Below, piece by piece: positions 1 to 7,501 of a DNA stretch of 64,000 bases. The translations under genes were made by a program, and so were the position numbers. The stretch lies in NCBI GenBank assembly GCA_051418075.1, contig JBPRGG010000114.1, forward strand, positions 1 through 64,000, given 5' to 3'. Below the pieces are notes generated by a model that was given only the letters and a program-made list of their open reading frames with translations, made no database searches and had not been told where the DNA came from. Each line of letters starts with the position of its first letter. Position 1 is the first letter of the stretch. The DNA is from JBPRGG01 sp051418075 (GTDB lineage: Bacteria; Bacteroidota; Bacteroidia; Cytophagales; Cyclobacteriaceae).

Positions 1-1
1 C

Positions 2-358
2 AACGGCTGGGGCAATGTGCTTAGAAAAGAAGCGCTCCGCCAATACATTGTTGGCTGGGTGAATTACTTCAAACTGGCACATATGCGGAAGCTGCTACTT
101 AGTATAGACGAGTGGTACAGGAGGAGAATCAGGATGGTCATTTGGAAACAATGGAAACGGATCAGAACCAAACTGGCGAATCTTGTCAAGCTCGGGTAAA
201 GAAATCCAAAGCTTGGGAATGGGCTAATACAAGGAAAAGTTACTGGTACACTGCCAATAACTACATTTCTTAAAACCCCCATCTCTACGGATAAACTACA
301 GCAAGCAGGATATATATTTTTGTCGGATCAATACCAAAAGGTAAGAATCAAAACTTAA
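2..358 (+). pseudogene. Group II intron-encoded reverse transcriptase/maturase, C-terminal remnant
   Basis: The first frame (2-199) reads a peptide with the maturase-domain signatures VGWVNYFKLA and DEWYRRRIRMVIWKQWKR, typical of the C-terminal (GIIM/X) region of LtrA-like proteins. It stops at 197-199. The expected continuation (SKAWEWANTRKSYW) lies in another frame from 196, and the last part (LKTPISTDKLQQAGYIFLSDQ) returns to the first frame from 269, ending at 356-358. At least two frameshifts therefore break the gene within about 75 bp. The N-terminal RT domain lies outside the window. Family assignment is firm; inactivity follows from the frameshifts, unless they are sequencing errors. 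Confidence 0.85.
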
Positions 359-395
359 AGAACCGCCCTGTACCGAACAGTAAGCAGGGTGCCTT
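359..395 (+). other. Probable remnant of the group II intron 3' end
   Basis: Directly after the maturase frame comes GAACCGCCCTGTACCG followed by AACAGTAAGCAGGGTGCC. This resembles the stem-forming sequence that usually follows the maturase stop in bacterial group II introns (a CCGCC..GTACCGAA..GGT pattern). The arms CCCTG and CAGGG can pair. It is degenerate and I cannot place domains V and VI or an intron-exon junction with confidence. Confidence 0.35.
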
Positions 396-447
396 CAAAA
401 GCAGCTTTAACTTATCCTGATCAGATTTAAATTTAGCAATATCCCCA

Positions 448-979
448 TCATACTTCAGAAATGTAATACTCAATAATTGATTGTATATAAGCCAACTGAT
501 CTTTAAAATCGGATATCTGAATATTAAACTGTTCATTCAGATTCTCTAATAATGAAATCCTGCTTTTTAAAAGGACCCTTTTATTATCAAGCTGCTCGAA
601 CTCATCCAGAATCCGCTCAATTTTTTCCTGGTTTTCCTGGCTGATCACCTTAAACCTGGTGGTATCAGTACTGGTCCTGGCGCTGGTTAAGCTCGGAGAT
701 ATCATAACTCTCAATAACATCAGCAAAATCGAGTTTCTGCTGTTGTCGGTCATATTTCTGTAGTATTTGGTTATTTTCAGTCTGAAGTAACTTAATTTCA
801 TTAGCCTGGGAAGAAATGATCTGATTCTTTTCCAGTATCCTTTTATTCTGGGACTGGAATTGCTCTTGCTGGGAGTAGATATAATTGATCAGGGTATCAT
901 ATTCAGCCTCAATTACATCTGTAGTCTGGATATAGATCCTATTGGCCTTGTTTACCACCTGGTTTGTATTTATTTGCTT
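448..979 (-). pseudogene. Broken coiled-coil protein gene (two overlapping frames)
   Basis: On the minus strand one frame is open from 979 to 665 and a second from 801 to 448. Both encode low-complexity, Gln/Glu/Lys/Asn-rich alpha-helical sequence with heptad-like spacing (for example EIKLLQTENNQILQKYDRQ in the first and ERILDEFEQLDNKRVLLKSR in the second). Joining them by a single frameshift near 660-680 gives one continuous coiled coil, which suggests one broken gene. No convincing start codon is visible: the first frame opens just after a stop at 980-982 and has only a GTG at 958. It sits beside the intron remnant, so this end of the window looks decayed. The family is not recognised. Confidence 0.45.
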
Positions 980-1280
980 TTATAGACAGTACCTCGATTT
1001 TTATTTTGCCTTTTTATCTCCTTTTATACCATATTTTGTGACACCTATAACGTTACCTTTCTATAAGACATTAAGAACCAGTACATTGGCTAATAAGCTG
1101 AAATGAGATGCATCGGATCTTTTTAGTTAAATTAGATTTGGTTTATTATTTCTTATTCTACAAGGTGCTTACAAGCTAAAACAAATCGAAGGCTTTTTAA
1201 TCATCTTCCAAATAATATTCATTCTTTTATTTTTTTTCATTATATTTATTAGATTATTGCATACCTAAAAAGTATTTTTT
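980..1280. other. AT-rich spacer before the sensor kinase
   Basis: No ORF or RNA gene is seen. The stretch is rich in T runs and must contain the promoter of the downstream kinase, but I found no good TAnnTTTG box at a sensible distance from the start at 1281. Confidence 0.5.
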
Positions 1281-4200
1281 ATGCGAGGTTTTGGCCCCCC
1301 TTCAGCTTATAAAGAATTCATTAATTCTATTGATGATGTGGCCCTGATCATTAATGATAATTTTGAAATTGTTGAGATAAATAAAGAATTAATTTATTCA
1401 GCTAATCTATCACGGGAAAAAGTAATAGGAAAAAAGTGTTATCGTTTCTTGTTTGATAATGAAAAACCATGTGAACACTGTCAAATCTGCCAATCCAAAG
1501 GAAACCAGGCTACTTCCGAAAAATATGTAGAGCTATTTAAGAAATATTACTCTATTCGGTCTATCCGGATTGATCATGAATTTGGTGAAAAATACATGAT
1601 GCATACCTTAAGAGATATTTCTTCGATTAAATTAAAAGAAACTGAATTAGGAAATTTGCTGGCTTTCAATAAAGCAATAATTAATAATTCCACTGAAGGC
1701 ATTATTGTATATGATATGGACCTTACCCACCTGGTTTGGAATCCAGCCATGGAAAGTTTAACCGGTCTGAATGCAGAAAGAGTGATAGGAACCAGGGCAG
1801 ATTGGTATTTTCCGGAGTTTGAAAAAAATGATCTGATTCAAAAAATAAGATTGGCATTAAATGGAAAAACTGTTATTGTGCCACCTTTACCCATAAAGAT
1901 CTTCAGTGATAAAGAAGGTTGGATAAAAATTAATTTCAGTCCTAATTATTCAAATACTCAGGAAATCACTGGGGTAATTGCTACGGTGTCAAATATTACA
2001 CATTTAAAAAATTTTGAATTTGCTTTAAAGGAAAAGAACCATGAACTCGTGGTAGCTAAAGAAGAAATAGCCAGTCAAAATGAAGAATTGAGATATATGA
2101 ATGAAGAGTTATTGACTACGAACCAGGAATTGGAATCTCAATATAATAAATTATTGGCCAGTGAAAACAAGTTTAAGAATTTATTCAACAGCTCAGCTGC
2201 GGGGCTCATATTATTTGCTCAAAACAATAAGATTATCAAGGCCAACTCCCATGCCTGTGAATTGCTGGGCTATCATTCAAGAAGTTTGAAAAGTAAAAAA
2301 ATTCAAGATCTTATTTTTCAGGAGGATATCGAATCCTTGAACAGGATATTAAGAAAGCTTAATCGTAAATCTAAACTCAATGATCTAAACTTAAAATTAG
2401 TACATTTTAATGGTTCTGTTTTATGGGTGAAAATGGGCATTGCAAAATTTTTAATTGAGCAGGAATTATTTTATGTGGCTCATTTTAATGATTTGACTCA
2501 CCAGAAGGAATTGGAAAAGATTTTGATTGAAAATGAAGGTAAATTTCGCTCTTTATATGATAATGCTCCTTTAGCCTACCAGTCACTGGATGAAAATGGT
2601 TGCATTCTGGATATAAATCCAATGTGGTTGAAAACTTTGGGATACCAAAGAGCGGAGGTAGTCGGTAAGTGGTTTGGGAATTTTTTAATGGAACAGGATG
2701 TCAGATCTTTTGAACAAAACTTTCCAAAATTTAAATCTAAAGGCACTATTCATGATGTAAGATTTTGTTTGCGTCATAAAAACGGCAGTTCTTTAATTGT
2801 GTCGTTCGAAGGTTGCATAGGCTATACACCGGAAGGAAAATTTAAGCAAACTTATTGTGTATTCAAGGATATTAGTTCTGAGATAAAAGTAAACCAGGAA
2901 GTTGAAAATTATCGGCAAAGATTGGAAAAGGCTGAAAAAATAGCTTCAATCGGTCATTGGAGTATCAATCTTAATGACTATACGGTAGATGCGTCACCGG
3001 GAGCTAAAAAGATCTACGGATTACCCTTGCATAAGAAAAGTATATCAATGGGGGAAGTTCAGAAGATTCCAATGCGGGAATACAGAAGAAATCTGGATCA
3101 TGCTTTGACTAACCTGATCAAGCATAATTTACCTTATTCAGTACAGTTTAAAATTAAGCAAATGAATTCCGGAAAGCAACGTGATGTACAATCTGAAGCT
3201 GAATACGACCCCCAAAAAAACCTTGTCTTTGGAATCATCAAAGATGTAACGGAAATCAATCAGTCTACCATTGAACTTCAGGAAGCAAAATTTTTTATGG
3301 AATCTGTAATAAATAATTTACAGGAGGGAGTAATAGTTTATGATTCAGATCTTAATTATCTGCTTTGGAATCAAAAAATGGAACTTATCACCGGACAAAA
3401 AGCTCATGAGGTGATTGGCAGGAATGCCCTGGATACATTTCCTCATTTGAAAGCGAATAGACTGGACCAACTCCTGAAAAGAGCATTAAAAGGAGAAATT
3501 TTAAAAACACCTGATGTCTTGTTTAAAGATCGTGCTGAGAAGGTTTTTTGGTATTATTCTGTTTATAGCCCATATTATTCTGTTAATGGGAAGATCATTG
3601 GTGTAGTAGCGGTTTTATCAGATATCACCGAACGCAAGTTCATAGAAAACAACTTAAAAGAAAGTAATGATGCCTTACTTAAGGCCAATCAGGAACTGGA
3701 TAATTTTGTTTACCGGGTATCTCATGATCTAAGAGCTCCTATTGCTTCTTCTCTGGGTCTGGCCAGATTATCTCAGCATGAAAAATCAATGGACGCTTTA
3801 AGTAATTATGCTAAACTTCAGGAGGTCAGTTTATTAAGATTAGATAAATTCATAAGAGACATCCTTGATTATTCCAGAAATTCCCGAATTGAAATAAAAC
3901 CTGTTGCCCTGGATTTAAAACAGCTGCTTAATGATATTATTGAAAATAGCCGAAATGCCTCTGGCATAAAAGAAGCCAGAGTGGAATATAAAATATCCGG
4001 TAATTTTCCCTTTCATACCGACCATATGAGAATATCCATCATATTAAATAATATCATTTCCAATGCCTTTAAATTTCAAAATACTTATGAGTCTGATCCA
4101 TTTATAAAGATAAATGTAAATTTAAGTCCGGATCATGCCCAAATAACAGTAAGTGATAATGGAATCGGAATTCATGAAGTACATATTAAGAAAATCTTTC

Positions 4201-4370
4201 AGATGTTTTACAGAGGTACAGATAAAAAACCCGGTACCGGTATTGGTTTGTACATAGTCAAGGATTGCCTGGAGAAATTGCAGGGAAAAATTCAGGTAAA
4301 AAGTAAAATAGATGAGGGTACAGAATTCCTGATTGAGCTACCTAATATGTATCAAGGAAAAAAATCTTAA
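1281..4370 (+). CDS. Soluble multi-PAS sensor histidine kinase
   Basis: A 1029-residue cytoplasmic kinase with no signal peptide or membrane segment. About six PAS-like units occupy residues 10-115, 125-245, 295-410, 420-535, 550-660 and 670-785, with a coiled coil (about 247-295) after the second. The transmitter follows: H-box YRVSHDLRAP with the phospho-accepting His at 815, N-box around N928 (ISNAFKF), G1 box DNGIGI at 959-964, F-box near 973-979, G2 box GTGIGL at 985-990. The first PAS unit has a cysteine cluster, C64-x2-C67-x2-C70 (plus C53), which could bind metal or a cofactor; that is inference. There is no fused receiver and no response regulator beside it, so its partner is elsewhere. 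The sensed signal is unknown. The start is the only ATG before the first PAS domain. Confidence 0.9.
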   Translation: MRGFGPPSAYKEFINSIDDVALIINDNFEIVEINKELIYSANLSREKVIGKKCYRFLFDNEKPCEHCQICQSKGNQATSEKYVELFKKYYSIRSIRIDHEFGEKYMMHTLRDISSIKLKETELGNLLAFNKAIINNSTEGIIVYDMDLTHLVWNPAMESLTGLNAERVIGTRADWYFPEFEKNDLIQKIRLALNGKTVIVPPLPIKIFSDKEGWIKINFSPNYSNTQEITGVIATVSNITHLKNFEFALKEKNHELVVAKEEIASQNEELRYMNEELLTTNQELESQYNKLLASENKFKNLFNSSAAGLILFAQNNKIIKANSHACELLGYHSRSLKSKKIQDLIFQEDIESLNRILRKLNRKSKLNDLNLKLVHFNGSVLWVKMGIAKFLIEQELFYVAHFNDLTHQKELEKILIENEGKFRSLYDNAPLAYQSLDENGCILDINPMWLKTLGYQRAEVVGKWFGNFLMEQDVRSFEQNFPKFKSKGTIHDVRFCLRHKNGSSLIVSFEGCIGYTPEGKFKQTYCVFKDISSEIKVNQEVENYRQRLEKAEKIASIGHWSINLNDYTVDASPGAKKIYGLPLHKKSISMGEVQKIPMREYRRNLDHALTNLIKHNLPYSVQFKIKQMNSGKQRDVQSEAEYDPQKNLVFGIIKDVTEINQSTIELQEAKFFMESVINNLQEGVIVYDSDLNYLLWNQKMELITGQKAHEVIGRNALDTFPHLKANRLDQLLKRALKGEILKTPDVLFKDRAEKVFWYYSVYSPYYSVNGKIIGVVAVLSDITERKFIENNLKESNDALLKANQELDNFVYRVSHDLRAPIASSLGLARLSQHEKSMDALSNYAKLQEVSLLRLDKFIRDILDYSRNSRIEIKPVALDLKQLLNDIIENSRNASGIKEARVEYKISGNFPFHTDHMRISIILNNIISNAFKFQNTYESDPFIKINVNLSPDHAQITVSDNGIGIHEVHIKKIFQMFYRGTDKKPGTGIGLYIVKDCLEKLQGKIQVKSKIDEGTEFLIELPNMYQGKKS

Positions 4371-4455
4371 ACTAAAATATGTAATATCATAGATTGGCCT
4401 TGCAATTTTTATAAATATAAAGGTTAGCCTGAATTTAGATTAAGGCTATAACAGC

Positions 4456-5121
4456 CTACCCATTAAACTTCCTCACCTTTTCAATACGCATGGCAAAGGG
4501 AACATTGCGGTGTTCAAAGGTATATTCTACAGATTTACCCATTTCCAGCTTGTTTTTCAGGCTTAAGTCAGTTTTTGCTATCGAAGCATCCAGTTCACTT
4601 TTAAATGAATTTTCGATCACCAGTTTCAGACTGCCATAGTACAATTCGGTAATCATAAATACCCTTCTGATCTTTCCGTCATATTTTTCCCAATTGTTCT
4701 TTTTCAGTTCTTCCAGAAAGTCATCAATTCTTACCCGAAGCAGATTGGACATGGTGCGGGCCTTCAGATCGCCAAAAGTAAACTTTTTAACGTTTTTCAT
4801 TTGAAAGGAATGGCTTAACTGGCCGATCTGAGGGTGATCAAGGGTAGATGCCAAATCTACATCCACATCAATGATCCTTTCGGCAAAATTAGCCTCTACT
4901 TCCTTTTCATTGCGGCAGTCATCCAGATACTTTTTCCATTCGGTTTCAGTCATAAGATCAGCATCCAGGAAAGCATTGAATATATGATCGGGCATCCCAT
5001 CGTGGTTAAATTCAGGCTTTCCAATCAGAGGGTCCCAGACCAAACACCCCAGAATGGTGTTTTCTGTGGCAGCCGATATCAGTTCGAGATCATATTTATT
5101 ACGAAATTTTTTAATTTCCAT
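4456..5121 (-). CDS. Protein of unknown function with gasdermin-like features
   Basis: 221 residues, no signal peptide and no hydrophobic membrane segment. The N-terminus (DLELISAATENTILGCLVWD, residues 11-30) and the strand-rich C-terminal half (KKFTFGDL at 112-119, VFMITELYYGSLKLVIENS at 154-172, NVPFAMRIEKV at 206-216) resemble by eye the order of elements in bacterial gasdermins: an early extended strand, a K-x-x-TF strand, a V-x-x-ITE strand pair and a final P-x-AF/M-R strand. This is pattern matching, not a confirmed homology. It ends five residues after the last such strand, so there is no room for the short autoinhibitory tail found in bacterial gasdermins, and no protease gene is adjacent. 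It converges with the histidine kinase and is divergent from the TetR gene. It could simply be a lineage-specific cytosolic protein. Confidence 0.5.
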   Translation of the reverse strand: MEIKKFRNKYDLELISAATENTILGCLVWDPLIGKPEFNHDGMPDHIFNAFLDADLMTETEWKKYLDDCRNEKEVEANFAERIIDVDVDLASTLDHPQIGQLSHSFQMKNVKKFTFGDLKARTMSNLLRVRIDDFLEELKKNNWEKYDGKIRRVFMITELYYGSLKLVIENSFKSELDASIAKTDLSLKNKLEMGKSVEYTFEHRNVPFAMRIEKVRKFNG

Positions 5122-5141
5122 ATTTCTTTAGATATGCTTTT

Positions 5142-5171
5142 CAAATACATCTAAAATAGGCCAATGGCAAA
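5142..5171 (-). promoter_or_regulatory. Possible promoter of the gasdermin-like gene
   Basis: Reading on the minus strand, TTTG (5168-5171) is followed after 18 nt by TGTATTTG (5142-5149), one mismatch from the Bacteroidota -7 consensus TAnnTTTG. The start codon lies about 20 nt downstream. Confidence 0.35.
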
Positions 5172-5282
5172 TCAATTACAATCCCTAAAAATGGCGATTT
5201 AGAAGAACTGAACTTAAAAACTTTAATTCTCAGAAAAAAAAGAGTTCGCCTACATCTGCTTACTGGATTTCGTAAGGTTTGA

Positions 5283-5312
5283 TTGGTCCGTGACTTTTCT
5301 GCCTTAGGTTTG
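5283..5312 (+). promoter_or_regulatory. Bacteroidota-type promoter upstream of tetR
   Basis: TTG (5283-5285), a 19-nt spacer, then TAGGTTTG (5305-5312): a full match to the primary-sigma promoter of Bacteroidota. Transcription would begin near 5318, giving an untranslated leader of about 125 nt before the regulator start at 5445, with the operator near the end of that leader. Confidence 0.65.
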
Positions 5313-5427
5313 ATGTCAGGAATCTGGACGGTAATCATAATGATCGACCAGTTATATCAATATATTTTCTCTGGTGTAAAAAAAGTATTTTTATTTCAGG
5401 ATGTACGAAAAAAAGAAGATATTTGTA

Positions 5428-5442
5428 GAACAAACGTTCGGT
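5428..5442. promoter_or_regulatory. Probable TetR operator 1 (autoregulatory)
   Basis: GAACAAACGTTCGGT just upstream of the tetR start codon has the inverted core GAAC-N4-GTTC. The same core and right flank recur at 6064-6078 before the next gene. A palindrome repeated on both sides of a TetR gene is the usual picture of a self-regulating repressor and its target. Confidence 0.6.
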
Positions 5443-5444
5443 CT

Positions 5445-6044
5445 ATGTCAGAAACCAAGCAAAAGATATTAAATACGGCATTTATCTTGTTTTTATCTCA
5501 TGGTTACAGCAATGTCTCCATTACCAAACTGCAAAAGAAACTGGGTCTGGGCCGGGCTTCTTTATATCACTATTTTGAAAGCAAGGAGGCTTTATTTGAA
5601 GCGGTGATAGAAAAGTTCATGTTTAATCTGTCAAGCTCTACTGGTATGGCCTTGGATCAGCAGTTGACTATACCGGATATGATACAGCTTTCTATATCGG
5701 AATACCGCCATACCATGAAAACCCTGCGCCAGGTAGCTGGAAATGATGTAACGGTTTTGAATTACTGGTCTCTGGTGTTTGAAGCCATGAAATATTTCAA
5801 AAAGATCAAAAAAGAAATGGCTGGTTTGCAGGAAATGGAATTCGCCCTTTGGAAAAATGCTGTGCAGAACAGTATGAGCAAAGGCGAAGTACAGGCAGAC
5901 CTGGACCTGGAAAAAGTGGCGCTGATGTTCATCGGTACTGGCAAATATTTTGGATTAGTGGCTACTTTTAAGGACCGTCAGCAATACATCGAATCTGATA
6001 CCCTGGAAATGTATCAATATATTTATGATATGATAAGAAGCTGA
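5445..6044 (+). CDS. TetR/AcrR-family transcriptional regulator
   Basis: 199 residues from the ATG at 5445. The frame stays open upstream to a GTG at 5283, but TetR proteins begin just before the first helix, as here (MSETKQKILNTAFILF). The DNA-binding domain covers residues 4-50, with the helix-turn-helix at about 23-45 ending in the family signature LGRASLYHYFESKEALF. The rest is the helical ligand-binding and dimer domain, whose ligand cannot be predicted. Two matching palindromes, one before this gene and one before the following lipoprotein gene, suggest it represses itself and the two downstream genes. A consensus promoter lies at 5283-5312. Confidence 0.9.
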   Translation: MSETKQKILNTAFILFLSHGYSNVSITKLQKKLGLGRASLYHYFESKEALFEAVIEKFMFNLSSSTGMALDQQLTIPDMIQLSISEYRHTMKTLRQVAGNDVTVLNYWSLVFEAMKYFKKIKKEMAGLQEMEFALWKNAVQNSMSKGEVQADLDLEKVALMFIGTGKYFGLVATFKDRQQYIESDTLEMYQYIYDMIRS

Positions 6045-6063
6045 ATTTTTTTATTTATCTATC

Positions 6064-6078
6064 GAACGAATGTTCGGT
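6064..6078. promoter_or_regulatory. Probable TetR operator 2
   Basis: GAACGAATGTTCGGT shares the GAAC-N4-GTTCGGT pattern of the site at 5428-5442 (12 of 15 bases identical). It lies 16 nt before the lipoprotein start at 6094 and also contains an earlier in-frame ATG (6070), which is more likely operator than coding sequence. Confidence 0.6.
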
Positions 6079-6093
6079 ATAAAATTAATTATT

Positions 6094-6855
6094 ATGCCTA
6101 CCAGAATTATTATTTTATTGATTTTAATTGCTCTGATCCTCATACATTGCCAGGAAAAAAATGAGCCTGTTTCCATGCCAATAGCTGATTTTGAAATGGA
6201 CCGGGATATCTCTGAAGATGGTGACCTGGTTCAGTTTACAAATAAAATTCAATATGCTGTTAGGTATACCTGGTTGTTTGGGACAAATGAAATAAGTCAT
6301 GAAGAAAGTCCCTTGTATGATCCGGGAAAATTGCCTGGTTTGGGACGACATTTCAGTGTCATGCTAATGGCCTATAACAGTGAAGATCAGAACGACAGCA
6401 TCATCAAGTATTGTATAGTTTCTAAAAGGGTGATAGTGGATCATCAGATTTTGGAAATTTCTGAATCATTTCGACAGAAAATCCCTCAGAAGGATGGGAA
6501 AGATACAAAACTGGTCATCTATACCGGCCCGTTGAATGAACCGCTGGAATGGATCGAGCCGGAACAAACCTATCCGGAAAGGATATTTTTCCGGGATCAG
6601 CCATTGCCCTTTCGCTTTTGGTATGGGTCATGGACTAAGTATGGCATGACCAATGAAAACTGGTTTTTCCGTCTTTCCTTTAAGGTGGATGGGGCTCAGG
6701 ACAGGGTGAAACTTAAAGAGTTTATCTTTAACCCCATAAAAATGCCCTATCAGCTACATCCCTTAAATCCAGATAAACTAAAATATTTTTACCTGCAGGA
6801 TGAGGATATCAAACTGGAGGTTATTTTCAATCATATTGAACCAATCATATACTAA
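6094..6855 (+). CDS. Putative PKD-domain lipoprotein in the TetR-controlled pair
   Basis: 253 residues from the ATG at 6094, chosen because it begins a short signal sequence (MPTRIIILLILIALILIHCQ) and because the earlier ATG at 6070 lies inside the operator. A lipobox-like LIHC places the lipid Cys at 19; His at -1 is unusual. Residues about 33-125 look like a PKD/Ig-like beta-sandwich (ADFEM...VQFTN...YTWLFG). The C-terminal 120 residues are strand-rich and unrecognised. It is six bases upstream of a small membrane protein and the two are surely co-transcribed. Function is unknown; the TetR control suggests a response to a small molecule or envelope stress. Confidence 0.7.
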   Translation: MPTRIIILLILIALILIHCQEKNEPVSMPIADFEMDRDISEDGDLVQFTNKIQYAVRYTWLFGTNEISHEESPLYDPGKLPGLGRHFSVMLMAYNSEDQNDSIIKYCIVSKRVIVDHQILEISESFRQKIPQKDGKDTKLVIYTGPLNEPLEWIEPEQTYPERIFFRDQPLPFRFWYGSWTKYGMTNENWFFRLSFKVDGAQDRVKLKEFIFNPIKMPYQLHPLNPDKLKYFYLQDEDIKLEVIFNHIEPIIY

Positions 6856-6861
6856 TAAGCC

Positions 6862-7260
6862 ATGAACTACTTTAAAATTTTAGGTATTATTTTCGGCCTG
6901 GCTGCACTTTTAAAACCTGTTTACATGCATCTGATTCCCTGGAATGAGCAAAAATTTATTGCTAAGGCCTATCAAGCTAGAAGGCCGCGGTGGATCCTGC
7001 CCGTGGCTTTACTTGGATTATTCCTGGTGATATTCACCTGGTACAAGGAAATAACCACCACTATTGATTATTCATGGATCATTACTTTGCTTTTTTCCTT
7101 GACGGCTATAAAAGCCATGCTCTTTTTGTTTGATTATGCCCGGTTTCAAAAATGGGTAACAGGTATGCTTGATGACAATGGAAAAAGAATTGTAAAGATG
7201 GATTATTGGGTAGGCCTTTTTGGGCTCATAGTACTTACCTTTTCAATTGTGTTGTTATAG
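6862..7260 (+). CDS. Small integral membrane protein, unknown function
   Basis: 132 residues with hydrophobic segments at about 5-20, 45-61, 70-90 and 113-131, so three or four membrane helices. A basic/aromatic stretch (QARRPRW, about 38-44) sits between the first two. It follows the PKD lipoprotein by six bases and ends the probable TetR-regulated operon. It resembles the small uncharacterised membrane proteins often found with TetR-controlled lipoproteins, but no family is recognised. Confidence 0.7.
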   Translation: MNYFKILGIIFGLAALLKPVYMHLIPWNEQKFIAKAYQARRPRWILPVALLGLFLVIFTWYKEITTTIDYSWIITLLFSLTAIKAMLFLFDYARFQKWVTGMLDDNGKRIVKMDYWVGLFGLIVLTFSIVLL

Positions 7261-7445
7261 GCATTGTCTCTCATCTGGGAGCTAACGTTCTACACATCAA
7301 TTACAAAAATCGGGTAGTAAGTGATATGGAGGCCTCATCTGCCAATTGATTATAAAGTTTGAATTCAGGTTTGAAATTTCAAATTATTTCTATTGAAATT
7401 TCATGAACTGGTGCTGTAACATTAGGACTACAACTAAATGAATTT

Positions 7446-7488
7446 ATATCTTAAAGCCAATGGATATGATTCATTGGCTTTAAGATAT
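7446..7488. terminator. Perfect 17-bp hairpin between convergent genes
   Basis: Arms 7446-7462 and 7472-7488 (ATATCTTAAAGCCAATG and its exact complement) flank a 9-nt loop. The hairpin lies 13 nt beyond the stop of the chemoreceptor gene and can serve as a terminator in both directions. T runs are weak on both sides. Confidence 0.7.
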
Positions 7489-7501
7489 TAAGATAAACTA
7501 A

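Noticed and set aside
5141..5338. Minus-strand frame across the tetR promoter
   Set aside because: It overlaps a consensus promoter, is Arg/Lys-rich with no fold pattern, and covers both divergent regulatory regions.
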